This document shows, piece after piece, positions 1 to 8,400 of a stretch of 13,457 nt of DNA. A program made the position numbers and the translations under genes. Every line of letters starts with the position of its first letter. Position 1 is the first letter of the stretch. The notes under the pieces were generated by a model. The model worked only from the letters and a program-made list of their open reading frames with translations, was not told where the DNA came from and made no database searches. Source of the stretch: DASWKG01 sp036396755 (GTDB lineage: Bacteria > Actinomycetota > UBA4738 > CALAEC01); the NCBI GenBank assembly GCA_036396755.1, contig DASWKG010000074.1, forward strand, positions 1 through 13,457, in the 5' to 3' direction.

Positions 1-82
1 CCTCCCGCCGAGTTACTCCTCCGAGTAGCCGACGGTGCAGAAGCCGATCCCGGGGACTCATCCAGCTCGCATCTGGCGCGCT

Positions 83-562
83 TCAGCGAACGAGTCGCGT
101 GAGTAGATTTCCGAGGGTGGTGATCTCTTCAGCGTTGAACCCGGAGAGCAAACCCTTCTCTGCCGCAAAGACGACTGGGGCCGCGACGCCGAGGGTTCTC
201 CACCCGGACTCCGTCAGCTCGAGAAGGACGACGCGTCGGTCGCCCTCGTCACGTCGCTTCGTCACGAAGCCACGTTCTTCCATCCGGTTCGTCAGCCAGG
301 TGGTGTTGGGAGGGGTGCTGACGAGCTGAGCGTTGAGCTCGAAGAGGGGGAGTGAAGCTGTGGGCGACGCCGCCAGAACCATAAGGATGTTGAACTGAGG
401 AAGTGTCAGGTCTACCTCCGCCAAGGCTCTCTCCAGGGCTTGGGCCGCCTTCGAGTCCGCTCTCAGGACCCCAACGATCGCCCTGCTCGCCCCCCAGTCT
501 CGCCTCGATCGGCGCATGAGCTGCTGAACCGCGCGGGGGCGGGGGCCGATATCCTGCGCCAT
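83..562 (-). CDS. MarR-family winged-helix transcriptional regulator
   Basis: A 159-residue protein with the MarR layout: an N-terminal helical dimerisation part, a core from about residue 53 (LPQFNILMVLAA), a helix-turn-helix at about 72-97 (LPLFELNAQL, then TPPNTTWLTNRMEERG), and a beta-wing with the diagnostic DEGDRR at 105-110 followed by VVLLELTESG. MarR proteins bind palindromic DNA as dimers and usually repress a divergent neighbour, here the oxidoreductase at 612. The reading frame continues upstream to 640, but that would overlap the neighbour, so I choose the ATG at 560-562, which gives a normal MarR length; no Shine-Dalgarno precedes it. The gene is clearly less GC-rich than the rest of the window (34/60, 38/60 and 34/60 in three counted lines). 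No ligand-sensing cysteine is present, so the inducer is unknown. The family call is firm; the start is less so. Confidence 0.86.
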   Translation of the reverse strand: MAQDIGPRPRAVQQLMRRSRRDWGASRAIVGVLRADSKAAQALERALAEVDLTLPQFNILMVLAASPTASLPLFELNAQLVSTPPNTTWLTNRMEERGFVTKRRDEGDRRVVLLELTESGWRTLGVAAPVVFAAEKGLLSGFNAEEITTLGNLLTRLVR

Positions 563-611
563 GGGCAGGTTGGAGGTAAAGACAGGAAGGGAACTCGAGA
601 AGGGGGTCCAC
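563..611. promoter_or_regulatory. Divergent MarR/oxidoreductase control region
   Basis: These 49 bases separate the two divergent start codons, the usual place for a MarR operator. I see no long palindrome; the only perfect inverted repeat is the short CTCGAG at 594-599. For the plus-strand gene a -10-like TATCCT lies at 550-555, inside the regulator, which would give a leader of about 50 bases ending in the Shine-Dalgarno AGAAGGGGG seven or so bases before ATG 612. For the regulator, TACCTT on the minus strand (615-620) is a possible -10. A perfect GGAGGT at 572-577 has no start codon after it. Promoter positions are guesses. Confidence 0.3.
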
Positions 612-1244
612 ATGAAGGTAGCGATCATCGGATCCGGCAACGTCGGCTCCGCGATAGCCAGGGCGGCGAAGGACGCGGGTCACGAGGTCACCGTTGCCAA
701 TCTGGAAGGAACCGCGAGCCTCGATGCGCTCGGCAAGGAGCTCGGGGTCGCCACCACCAACTCGAACGCGGAAGCGGTCGGGGAGTCCGACCTCATCGTT
801 CTCGCGGTCCCGTTCGGGGCGGTCGAGTCGATCGTTGGCGGCATCGCCGATCAGGTTGGGAACAAGATCGTCCTCGACATCACCAACCCGCTGAAGGACG
901 ACCTGTCCGGCGTGCAGACCGAGGGCACGTCGGGGGCCGAGCTGGTGCAGAAGCAGCTCCCGCAGGCAAGGGTCGTCAAGGCCTTCAACACCGTGCTCGC
1001 GGGCAACCAGGCGAACCCGATGGTCGACGGCGTGCAGCTCGATGGCTTCGTGGCCGGCGACGACCCGGATGCCAAGGAGCAGGTGTCGCATCTGCTCGAA
1101 GAGGTTGGGTACCGCCCGATCGACGTCGGTCCGCTCTCGAACGCTCGTTACCTCGAGGGCATGGCGTTCCTCAACATCTGGCTCAACGCGAAGAACAACT
1201 GGTCGTGGCAGTCGGGCTGGAAGCTCGTCGGCCCGCTCTCGTAA
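612..1244 (+). CDS. NAD(P)-binding oxidoreductase, F420-dependent NADP reductase-like (COG2085)
   Basis: A 210-residue cytoplasmic protein with an N-terminal Rossmann fold: MKVAIIGSGNVGSAIARAA (GxGxxG at 7-12), hydrophobic strands at 61-66 (LIVLAV) and 85-90 (KIVLDI), the family signature DITNPL at 89-94, KAFNTV at 123-128, and a C-terminal ARYLEGMAFLNIWL segment. This is the F420 oxidoreductase / predicted dinucleotide-binding family; relatives either reduce F420 with NADPH or act on unknown substrates. The ATG at 612 is preferred over an in-frame ATG at 561 because it begins the Rossmann strand exactly and follows AGAAGGGGG at good spacing. After the second strand the protein has ANLEGT, with Glu32 where many relatives carry a Ser-Arg that grips the NADP phosphate, so NAD rather than NADP is possible. 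It is divergent from the MarR gene and is its likeliest target. The true substrate is unknown. Confidence 0.87.
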   Translation: MKVAIIGSGNVGSAIARAAKDAGHEVTVANLEGTASLDALGKELGVATTNSNAEAVGESDLIVLAVPFGAVESIVGGIADQVGNKIVLDITNPLKDDLSGVQTEGTSGAELVQKQLPQARVVKAFNTVLAGNQANPMVDGVQLDGFVAGDDPDAKEQVSHLLEEVGYRPIDVGPLSNARYLEGMAFLNIWLNAKNNWSWQSGWKLVGPLS

Positions 1245-1253
1245 CGACGAGGA

Positions 1254-1273
1254 CGGTCAGATCGGCAGGACCG
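1254..1273. terminator. Weak hairpin between convergent genes
   Basis: CGGTC (1254-1258) and GACCG (1269-1273) can pair across a 10-base loop in the 43-bp gap between the oxidoreductase and peptidase stop codons. It could work in both directions, but the stem is only 5 bp and no T-tract follows on either strand. Confidence 0.18.
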
Positions 1274-1287
1274 GAAGATGCGCCGGC

Positions 1288-4200
1288 TCACTTCGTGAAG
1301 CGGAACAGGGCGGTGTGGGTGCTGCCGTCGGTGAGCTCGAGGACGAACCTTCGGCAGGTGTTGGTCCACGACTTGGCCGTCTTCCACACGTAGGTGTACT
1401 GATCGGACTTCTTGTCGTAGGTCAGCCCGGATTTGCTCGTGGTGGTCGACTCGACCTCGCTGTCGGGGGCGCCGGGGTCGCAGGCGATCTCGGACGAGCG
1501 GGGGGAGCCCTCGGCCAAGATCCCGAGCCCGGCGTTGCCGCCGAGGCTGAACTTGAGGGGGATCGACTTGCCCGCGCTGACGCGGTTCAGCACCGGCGGG
1601 TTCTCCACCGGCCTGAAGAACCCCTCGAACAGGTAGGCGACCGAGTACGACACCGTCCGCGTGCGGACGTTCCCCGCGGCGTCGCGGGCCTCGACCGTGA
1701 ACGACGCCGGTCCCGCCGCGCTGGTGTCGATCGCGGCGCCGTCGGCGACCGGGCCGGCGCACGACGCCACGCCCGAGGGCGCGTCGTCGCACGAGTAGCT
1801 CGCGGTCACGTCGCTCCCGCGGGGATACGACGCGCCGTCCGTCGGTGACGTGATGTCGATCGACGGCGCCGTGGTGTCGACCTTCAGCTCGAGCGACCGC
1901 GGCGCCTCGACGTTCCCGGCGACGTCGGTCGAGCGGTACTCCAGCGTGTGGGTTCCGTCGCCCGTCATCTCGATCGGGCCCGTATACGGGCTCCAGTCCG
2001 GCGCGCCGTCGAGCCGGTACTCGGTCCCGCCGGCGCCGGAGGTCGGGTCGTCGGCGGCGAGCGTGATCGACGGCGCCGTGCGGTACCAGCCCGCGTCGCC
2101 GTCGGGGGCGGCGGGGGATGTGACCGCCTCCGTCACCGGGGGCGTCGCGTCGCGGCGGACCGTCTCCGAGACCGGGCCGCTCGACCCGGCGGCGTTGGTC
2201 GCGGTGCACGTCCGCGTGAGCTCGCCGTCGGCATCGAACGTCTCGTCGCCGCAGCCGTCCTTCGTGGCCGCGGCGCCGCCGTCGTCGACCTGCCACGAGA
2301 GCGAGACGTCGCCGGTGTACCAGCCGTTCTGGCCGGTGGGGGCGGCGGGGGTCAGCGCGGCGCTGACGGTCGGCGCGGTCACCCCGAACGCCTCGGCGAG
2401 GGCCGCGGGCCCGCCGACGACCGGCAGCTCGGCGACGCTCGCGGCCAGGTCCAGCGAGAGCTCGGTGCCGGGGGCGGGAAGGATCGTCGCCTCGAAGTCG
2501 CTCGAGAGCACCATGATGCCGATCCGGCGCCCGGCGACGATCACCGAGTCCTTCGGCTGCATGTCGAAGCGCATCCGGTAGGACTCGCCGGGCGTGACGG
2601 GCTCGCTCACCGACGGGTCGCCGCCCCGGTTCTCGGGGTCGAGCCACCCGCGCGTGAGGATCGTGCCGTTGCCCGTGGCGGGGTAGTCGATCAGCACCCC
2701 GGTCAGGTTCGCGCGCGGCTTGCTGAACGCGACGCGCAGGTCGAGCCACGGCGTCCCGCTGATGCGCACGTCGCGGGTCAGCACGGGGCTCTTGTAGACG
2801 AGGCGGACCGACGAGGTGGCCGCGTTCATCGAGGTCGCCGCGGTCACCGTGGCGTTGTCGATGAGCGTCTCGGTCACCGGGCTGCCCTCGCGGAACGTGA
2901 GCTCCCCGATGCCCGGCGCCCCCGCGCCCAGGTTGACCGGGACGGGCGCCGACGCCGGGTCGGGCCAGTCGGCGTAGGGCGAGGGGTTCCCCGCGTTGCA
3001 GGCGAGGCTGACGGCCTGGCCGTCGGCCACTCTCTCGAGCGGGCCGGTCGCCACCGCCGAGGCGAGCAGGATGTGCGTGGCGTCGAGGACGCGACTGATG
3101 AGCCGGGTGGTCGTGCTGGCCGTGCCGGTGGCGGTCGTGTAGGCGATCGTCGCGGTGAAGCCCGGCGTGAGCTTGCTGGTGTCGGCGACGGTGAGCGTCG
3201 CGGTGTTCGTCTGGTCCCCGACGGCGACGGTGGCCCTCGGCGGGCAGGCGTTCGTCTCCCGAACGACCCAGGCCCGCGGCTGGCTCTCCACGTCGTTCTG
3301 GACGTCGAACAGGTACCGCGTGAACCAGCGGTTGATCATCACGTCGGGGGGCATGCCGCCGTGCCCGCCCCGGTGGAAGTAGACCATCGCCGGGACGCCG
3401 CGCTCCTTCAGCGCCCGGTACAGCTGATCCATGTGCTTGGTCATCACGTTGAAGTCGTTGTTGCCGTGGGCGAGGAGCGTCGCCGCGTGGATGTTGTCCA
3501 CGTCGTTCATGTAGTTGCGGATCTCCCAGGCGGGGTTCGAGTCGCCGCTCGCCCGGTCGATCTGGCCGATGATGTTCGTGATCTCGAACTGGCACTTCGT
3601 GCGCTGCGGCGCCGGCTCGTCGGCGCGTGAGTACACCGCGTCGACCAGCACGTCGAGGTCCTCGCCCTGGAAGGTGAACGGCGCGCGCACCATGCCGTTC
3701 GCCCGGTAGTAGTCGTACCAGTTGGAGATCGCCGAGATCGGCACGATCGCGTCGAGGCCCTCGACCCCGGTCGACGCCACGCCGATCGGGATCGTGCCGT
3801 TGTACGAGGTCCCGAGCATCCCGACCTGCCCGCTCGCCCAGTCGGCGACGATCTCATCGGTCGAGGTACGGGTGGTGTAGGCGGTGGCGCGCCCGTTCAG
3901 CCAGTCGATCACGGCCTTCGCCGCGAGCGACTCGTTGGGCGCGCCCGAGGTCGGGCAGCCGTCGGAGAGGCCCGTCCCGGGCGACTCGGCGTGGACCACC
4001 GCGAAGCCGCGCGGCAGCCAGGTGGACTCGAAGCGGGTGCTGATCGTCGGGCTGGTGCTCGCCGCGGTGAAGTACGGCTCCCGGGTCCGGTCGGCCGGCG
4101 GGTCCCCCAGCTCGTGGTCGACGGGCCAGTTGCGGCTGGGCCCGAGCCCCGCGTAGTAGGGGCTGTCCTCGAAGATGACCGGCGCCTTGTAGTTGCACGT

Positions 4201-4482
4201 CGGGTCGCCCGTCTCGCGCGGGCGCGTCACGTCGAAGTGGATCCGGTCGAGCAGCCCGTCGTCGTCGGTGTCGAACGGGGCCTCGACCCACCCCTCGCTG
4301 CTGATCCAGTCGACGGAGCTCGCGCTGAAGACGTTCTGCGAGAGGCCGTCGACGAAGGTCGGCTCCGCGCACGGGATGATCTGCGCCTGCGCGCTCGGCG
4401 CGACGGCCGCGGTGAGGGCGAAGGCGAGGAGCGCCACGAGGGCGCGGGGGGTCGTTCGGATGGCGGGGCGGTGGGCGGGCAT
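1288..4482 (-). CDS. Secreted S15 Xaa-Pro dipeptidyl-peptidase-like hydrolase with Ig/OmpL47 modules and PxKF tail
   Basis: 1064 residues. A signal peptide (hydrophobic 14-28, likely cut after AQA at 33) sends it out of the cell. The alpha/beta-hydrolase catalytic domain (about 40-400) has the triad of S15 peptidases: Ser226 in GTSYNG, Asp343 in HGNNDFNV and His374 in HRGGHGG. Such enzymes release Xaa-Pro dipeptides; the related CocE hydrolases cleave esters, so substrate is not certain. A beta-rich insertion (413-495) precedes the PF08530-type jelly-roll domain (about 530-680; GWLDPENR, SYRMRFDMQP). Then come two modules starting GWYTG/GWYRT (720-870, the second OmpL47-like, ending DVAGNVE), a Cys898/Cys908 Ig-like domain (873-950), and a PxKF domain (951-1064; IPLKFSLGG, YTYVWKT, final FRFTK). 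Family enzymes of this type are usually 550-800 residues, so the tail is long. ATG 4482 is chosen because it starts the signal peptide and follows AGGAGG by six bases; the frame upstream of it is spurious. There is no membrane or sortase anchor. Confidence 0.93.
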   Translation of the reverse strand: MPAHRPAIRTTPRALVALLAFALTAAVAPSAQAQIIPCAEPTFVDGLSQNVFSASSVDWISSEGWVEAPFDTDDDGLLDRIHFDVTRPRETGDPTCNYKAPVIFEDSPYYAGLGPSRNWPVDHELGDPPADRTREPYFTAASTSPTISTRFESTWLPRGFAVVHAESPGTGLSDGCPTSGAPNESLAAKAVIDWLNGRATAYTTRTSTDEIVADWASGQVGMLGTSYNGTIPIGVASTGVEGLDAIVPISAISNWYDYYRANGMVRAPFTFQGEDLDVLVDAVYSRADEPAPQRTKCQFEITNIIGQIDRASGDSNPAWEIRNYMNDVDNIHAATLLAHGNNDFNVMTKHMDQLYRALKERGVPAMVYFHRGGHGGMPPDVMINRWFTRYLFDVQNDVESQPRAWVVRETNACPPRATVAVGDQTNTATLTVADTSKLTPGFTATIAYTTATGTASTTTRLISRVLDATHILLASAVATGPLERVADGQAVSLACNAGNPSPYADWPDPASAPVPVNLGAGAPGIGELTFREGSPVTETLIDNATVTAATSMNAATSSVRLVYKSPVLTRDVRISGTPWLDLRVAFSKPRANLTGVLIDYPATGNGTILTRGWLDPENRGGDPSVSEPVTPGESYRMRFDMQPKDSVIVAGRRIGIMVLSSDFEATILPAPGTELSLDLAASVAELPVVGGPAALAEAFGVTAPTVSAALTPAAPTGQNGWYTGDVSLSWQVDDGGAAATKDGCGDETFDADGELTRTCTATNAAGSSGPVSETVRRDATPPVTEAVTSPAAPDGDAGWYRTAPSITLAADDPTSGAGGTEYRLDGAPDWSPYTGPIEMTGDGTHTLEYRSTDVAGNVEAPRSLELKVDTTAPSIDITSPTDGASYPRGSDVTASYSCDDAPSGVASCAGPVADGAAIDTSAAGPASFTVEARDAAGNVRTRTVSYSVAYLFEGFFRPVENPPVLNRVSAGKSIPLKFSLGGNAGLGILAEGSPRSSEIACDPGAPDSEVESTTTSKSGLTYDKKSDQYTYVWKTAKSWTNTCRRFVLELTDGSTHTALFRFTK

Positions 4483-4525
4483 CGGGACCTCCTGATGGGC
4501 GCGCGGGCGGGGACGGTGGGAAAAA

Positions 4526-4531
4526 AGCCTA
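4526..4531 (-). promoter_or_regulatory. Candidate -10 box for the S15 peptidase gene
   Basis: On the minus strand TAGGCT is followed by six T residues. It would start transcription near 4519 and leave a leader of about 36 bases containing the AGGAGG ribosome site. The same hexamer serves two leaderless genes elsewhere in the window. I see no good -35 about 17 bases upstream, so this is tentative. Confidence 0.35.
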
Positions 4532-4611
4532 CCAGGGCAAGCACCCCCGGACGACTCGCCCGGTCTTGCTCGAGCTGGGCGCATCCCCTCATCGTGGGTG
4601 AAGATGGAAGG

Positions 4612-5403
4612 ATGAGCGTCAACATCAAGACGACGTTCGTCGGCTCGCAGGGCGCGGAGCTCGCGGCCCGGCTGGCCGTCCCCACCGGTCCCCCTGGCGC
4701 CTACGCCCTCTTCGCACACTGCTTCACCTGCGGCAAGGACATCCTCGCCGCCACGCGGATCAGCAACGGGCTCCGCGACCGCGGGTTCGCCGTCCTTCGG
4801 TTCGACTTCACGGGCCTCGGCTCCAGCCAGGGCGAGTTCGCGAACACCGACTTCTCCTCGAACATCGCGGATCTCGTCGCCGCGGCGGACATGTTGCGAG
4901 AACGGCACGAGGCGCCCACGCTCCTCGTCGGACACAGCTTGGGCGGTGCGGCCGTCCTCGCGGCCGCGGCGAAGATCCCCGAGGTCGAGGCGGTCGCGAC
5001 GATCGGAGCGCCGGCCGATCCGGCCCTCGTCGAGGGGGTCTTCGCTCCCGCCGACCTTGAAGCCATCGAGCGGGAGGGGGTGGCCAAGGTCACCCTGGCC
5101 GGCCGCTCGTTCACCGTGCGCCGCGAGTTCCTGCGGGACATCGAGGACCAGAACCTCGCGGGGGCGGTGGCGAGCCTGAAGCGCGCGCTGCTGGTCTTCC
5201 ACTCACCCGTCGACGAGATCGTCGGGATCGACAACGCGCGACGGATCTTCGAAGCCGCGAAGCATCCCAAGAGCTTCGTGTCCCTCGATGCGGCAGACCA
5301 TCTGCTCACCAAGTCCGCCGATTCGGCGTACGTCTCCGAGGTCCTGGCCGCCTGGGCGAGCCGGTACGTGGGGCCGTCGCCGCAGGACGCGCAGCCGGGC
5401 TGA
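4612..5403 (+). CDS. Alpha/beta hydrolase of the family often fused to OsmC, here stand-alone
   Basis: A 263-residue cytoplasmic alpha/beta-fold hydrolase with no signal peptide. Visible features are the oxyanion-region HCFTCGKD (36-43), RFDFTGLGSSQGEF (63-76), nucleophile elbow GHSLGG with Ser109, acid Asp201 in FHSPVDEIV, and His230 in AADHLL. This exact style of domain is typically the N-terminal half of the bifunctional alpha/beta hydrolase/OsmC proteins, where OsmC is a peroxide-reducing thiol domain; here the protein stops after the hydrolase with a short proline/glutamine tail and no OsmC follows. The natural substrate of the family is not established. ATG 4612 is the only sensible start, since the ATG at 4604 stops after three codons. 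GGAAGG abuts the start too closely for a normal ribosome site; GAAGAT six bases before the ATG weakly resembles a leaderless -10. It is divergent from the S15 gene and convergent with the M6 gene. Confidence 0.91.
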   Translation: MSVNIKTTFVGSQGAELAARLAVPTGPPGAYALFAHCFTCGKDILAATRISNGLRDRGFAVLRFDFTGLGSSQGEFANTDFSSNIADLVAAADMLRERHEAPTLLVGHSLGGAAVLAAAAKIPEVEAVATIGAPADPALVEGVFAPADLEAIEREGVAKVTLAGRSFTVRREFLRDIEDQNLAGAVASLKRALLVFHSPVDEIVGIDNARRIFEAAKHPKSFVSLDAADHLLTKSADSAYVSEVLAAWASRYVGPSPQDAQPG

Positions 5404-5407
5404 CTTC

Positions 5408-5442
5408 TCGGCACGAGCGTCTGGATCGGCACGAGCGTGTCG
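5408..5442. repeat. 13-bp direct repeat with hairpin between convergent genes
   Basis: TCGGCACGAGCGT occurs at 5408-5420 and again at 5426-5438, 18 bases apart, in the 48-bp gap between the hydrolase and metalloprotease stops. The second copy extends to a small hairpin (5427-5442, six pairs including one G-T, four-base loop) that could help end transcription. There is no T-tract. Confidence 0.4.
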
Positions 5443-5451
5443 CCCCCCGGA

Positions 5452-8400
5452 TCAGTCGTGATCCTCCGAGTACGTGATGGACTTGTGGGCGAGCTTCCAC
5501 GCCTTCTTGTAGTGGTCGATCGCCTGCTCGGGGTCGGTCTGCTCAGCCGCGAGGTCCATCTCCGCGCGCGCCTCGGCGAGGGCGGCGTCGGCCTTCGCCG
5601 CGTTCCCGGTGTCGGCCGCCGCGGCGGCGGTGGCGTCGGCGACGGCGACACCGGCGAGGTGCTCGTCGATCTCGACCAGCGCCGCGATCACGTCGGCGAC
5701 GCCCGAGGGCGGGCTCTGGATCTCCATCAGCTTCACGACGGCCTCCCGCTCCTTGTCGAAGACGCGGTATCCCCTGTGCGGATCGAGCCGCATCCCATCG
5801 GCGAGCCACAGCTCGGAGGCCAGGCTCTCGTCGAGCTTCCTGACCGCCTCCGCGATCTTCTTGTTCGTCTCGGCATTCGCGGTCGTGATCGCCGCGAGCC
5901 GGTCGCGCTGGTACGTCTTCGCCTCGCGCAGCGTGCCGACGGCGACGGTCTGCTCGTACTCCGTCACCCCGCCGTCCTTGTCCCTGATCGCGCCCCGCAC
6001 GGTGACGACACCCGGCGAGGAGGTGGTGCAGCTCGCTTCCGAGCCGGCACCGAACGCCCCGGGGCCGCTTCCGCAGTCGAACGCGTACTCGAACCCGGCC
6101 GCCGCGTCCGCCGCGGACGGGTCGCCCGGCGACGTGAGCGACAGCGGGATCGGGTCGCCGAGGCCCACCTGGCTGGGCGCCTCGAGCGTCGCGCTCGGCG
6201 CCACGTTGCTCACCGAGAGGGCGAAGGACGTGCTTCCGATCGCGCCGTTGTTACCGGTGATCGTGACGTCCTGGCTCTCGGCGGGCCCGTCGTCGGGCGT
6301 GTAGGACCAGCTCCAGGTCCCCGAGCCGACCCCATCCTTGGTGACGGTCCCGACCGAGGCGGTGATCGCGACGTCCTGCTCGGGGGTGTCCGACGTGAAG
6401 GTCCCGCTGTTGGTCGCGACCTGACCCTCGTCGACGGTGAGCGAGGCGCCGTCGGGGAGGAGGACCGGCGGGGACACCGGCGGAAGATCGATCGTGATCG
6501 TCTGCGTCTTCGTCGGGTCGGCCTCGCTGGTGGCGGTGATCGTCACCCTGGCCGACGCCGCGGCCCCCTCACCCTTGGTCGCGCTCACCCGCAGGGGGAC
6601 GGCCTCGCCGGCGGCCACCGCCATGACCTCGTAGGGCATCGACACGTCCCAGCCCCCTCCCTCGATCGTCGAGGAGATCCGGTAGATGTCGGAGTCGAAC
6701 ATCCCGGTCCCGGCCTGGCCGGTGTTGCGCAGCGGGACGTCGATCCGGAACGTCGAGGGGTCGGGGCGCTCCACGGCCGGTGCGCCCAGCTCGACGCCTC
6801 GGACGAACGCGCCGGCGCCGGTGCGGTTGCGAACGCCGAGGTCGTAGTAGAGGACCCCGTCGGCGTCCCGATGCTTGTCGAGGATGTAGAAGTGCAGGTT
6901 GTTGTCGGCGTACTCGAACTCGCTGCCGGAGTCGGTCCCGGCGTGGAAGGTCGCGTCGTTGAGCTGACGGGGGTCGCCCCGCACCACCGGCACCGGCGTC
7001 CCGTCGGGACGGTAGAAGTCGATCATGTTGATGTCCTCGGGGTGGGCATCGATCAGCCACTCCTCGGGGGTGCCGGACGCCCGGTTCACCGCGAGCAGGA
7101 CGCCGTGGCCGGGCGTGAACGAGTCGTTGCCCATGCGGTCCACGACCTCCATCGTGTAGTTCTGCCAGGTCGTCCCCGGCGGGCACCAGAACGAGGATGG
7201 CGACTGCTCGGCAGCGCACTTGCTGCCGGAGTAGCCGCCGGTCCCCAGCGTCACCTGCAGGGCGACGGGGTCGCCGGCGGGCATCGACGAGCGAGCCTTG
7301 AGCCTCGTCACGGCGATGCCCTGGGTCAGCAGGCTGTTCCGGTCGAGGAGGACCTGGTCCTGGGGATCGAAGATCCCGAGGTCCTGCTTGAAGTGCACCA
7401 TGTGGTGCGGGCCGAGGCCCGAGCCGCCGGCGTTGGGAACCTGCCAGCGGTTGTGCGTGCCCCCGGGCCCGTTGAAGGTGCCTCGGCTCATCATCTCCCA
7501 GTAGCCGGTGTAGTTGCGGACGGTGTTGGCGAATGGGTTGTTGTAGTTGTCCGGCAGGCCGCTGACGTGACTGAACTCGTGCGCGTACACGCTCTGCCCC
7601 GAGCTCTCCGCCTGCGTCGTCGTTCCCCCGCTGGCGTTCGGCCAGTGGTTCGCGGCGGCCCGCCACGAGGTCCACGGGACGTACCGGGTGGGCGACCAGT
7701 TGGTCATCGGCTGACCGGCGTTGTTGAGCGGCGGGGTGGCACCGCCGGCGCCCGGCGGGCCGAACGCATCCGGGACGTCGTCCTGCGTCTGGAAGATCAT
7801 CTCGCCGAACTCCTGCCAGGTCGAGGACTCATCGAACCCGGCGGTCACGAAGAAGACGTTGTCCCACCCCGTGTCGACGGTCGGGTTGTTCTCGGCCGCC
7901 CGCCAGGCCGCGGCTCCGTCGGTGCGGATGGCCTTGTTGCACACATCGCCGAGCGGGCACTGCGATCCCGGCCCGACGACGGCCGCGAAGTCCGCGAGAC
8001 CGTATTCGTGGACCTTGCCGGGGAGCATGTACGGCCCGTACGTCGTGATGTCCACGGAGATCTTGCCGTGGCTGTCTTCCATCCAGTAGCCGGTGATGCT
8101 CTGCCCGCCGTTGTACTGGTTCGGCGTGTTGAGGTACGCGTCCATCCACTGGTTCACCTCGGGCCGGCCGATCGGCTCCCAGCCCGGCTGAGGATTGCCG
8201 AACGGATGGGTCTCCGGCTCCTGGGTGATGAGGAACGGCTGGTCGATGTAGTCGAGCAGGACCACCGCGGCGGAGTAGGCGTCCCTCGTGCCGGTGATCG
8301 TCCCGTTCCTCCACCCCGGGGGCTGGTTGGGGACCGGGGTGTAGGCATCCCAGGTCAGATCCTCCTGGTCGACCCACATCTGGCGGTCCACGGGCTCGGC

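Noticed and set aside
10..61. Short minus-strand frame ending GFCTVGYSEE, and a plus frame open from base 1 to 102
   Set aside because: The first is limited by stops to about 15 codons and the second has no motif and overlaps the MarR end; neither can be supported from 82 bases.
572..577. Perfect GGAGGT ribosome-site sequence upstream of the oxidoreductase
   Set aside because: No start codon lies within usable distance; the true site is AGAAGGGGG nearer ATG 612.
1148..3595. 815-codon minus-strand frame out of phase with the S15 gene
   Set aside because: Arg-rich shadow overlapping a gene with clear catalytic and accessory domains.
1948..3630. 560-codon plus-strand frame inside the S15 gene
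   Set aside because: No start signal or domain; composition typical of antisense of GC-rich coding DNA.
4483..5202. N-terminal extension of the S15 peptidase frame up to 5202
   Set aside because: It lies opposite the alpha/beta hydrolase, has no domain, and a clean signal peptide with AGGAGG begins at ATG 4482.
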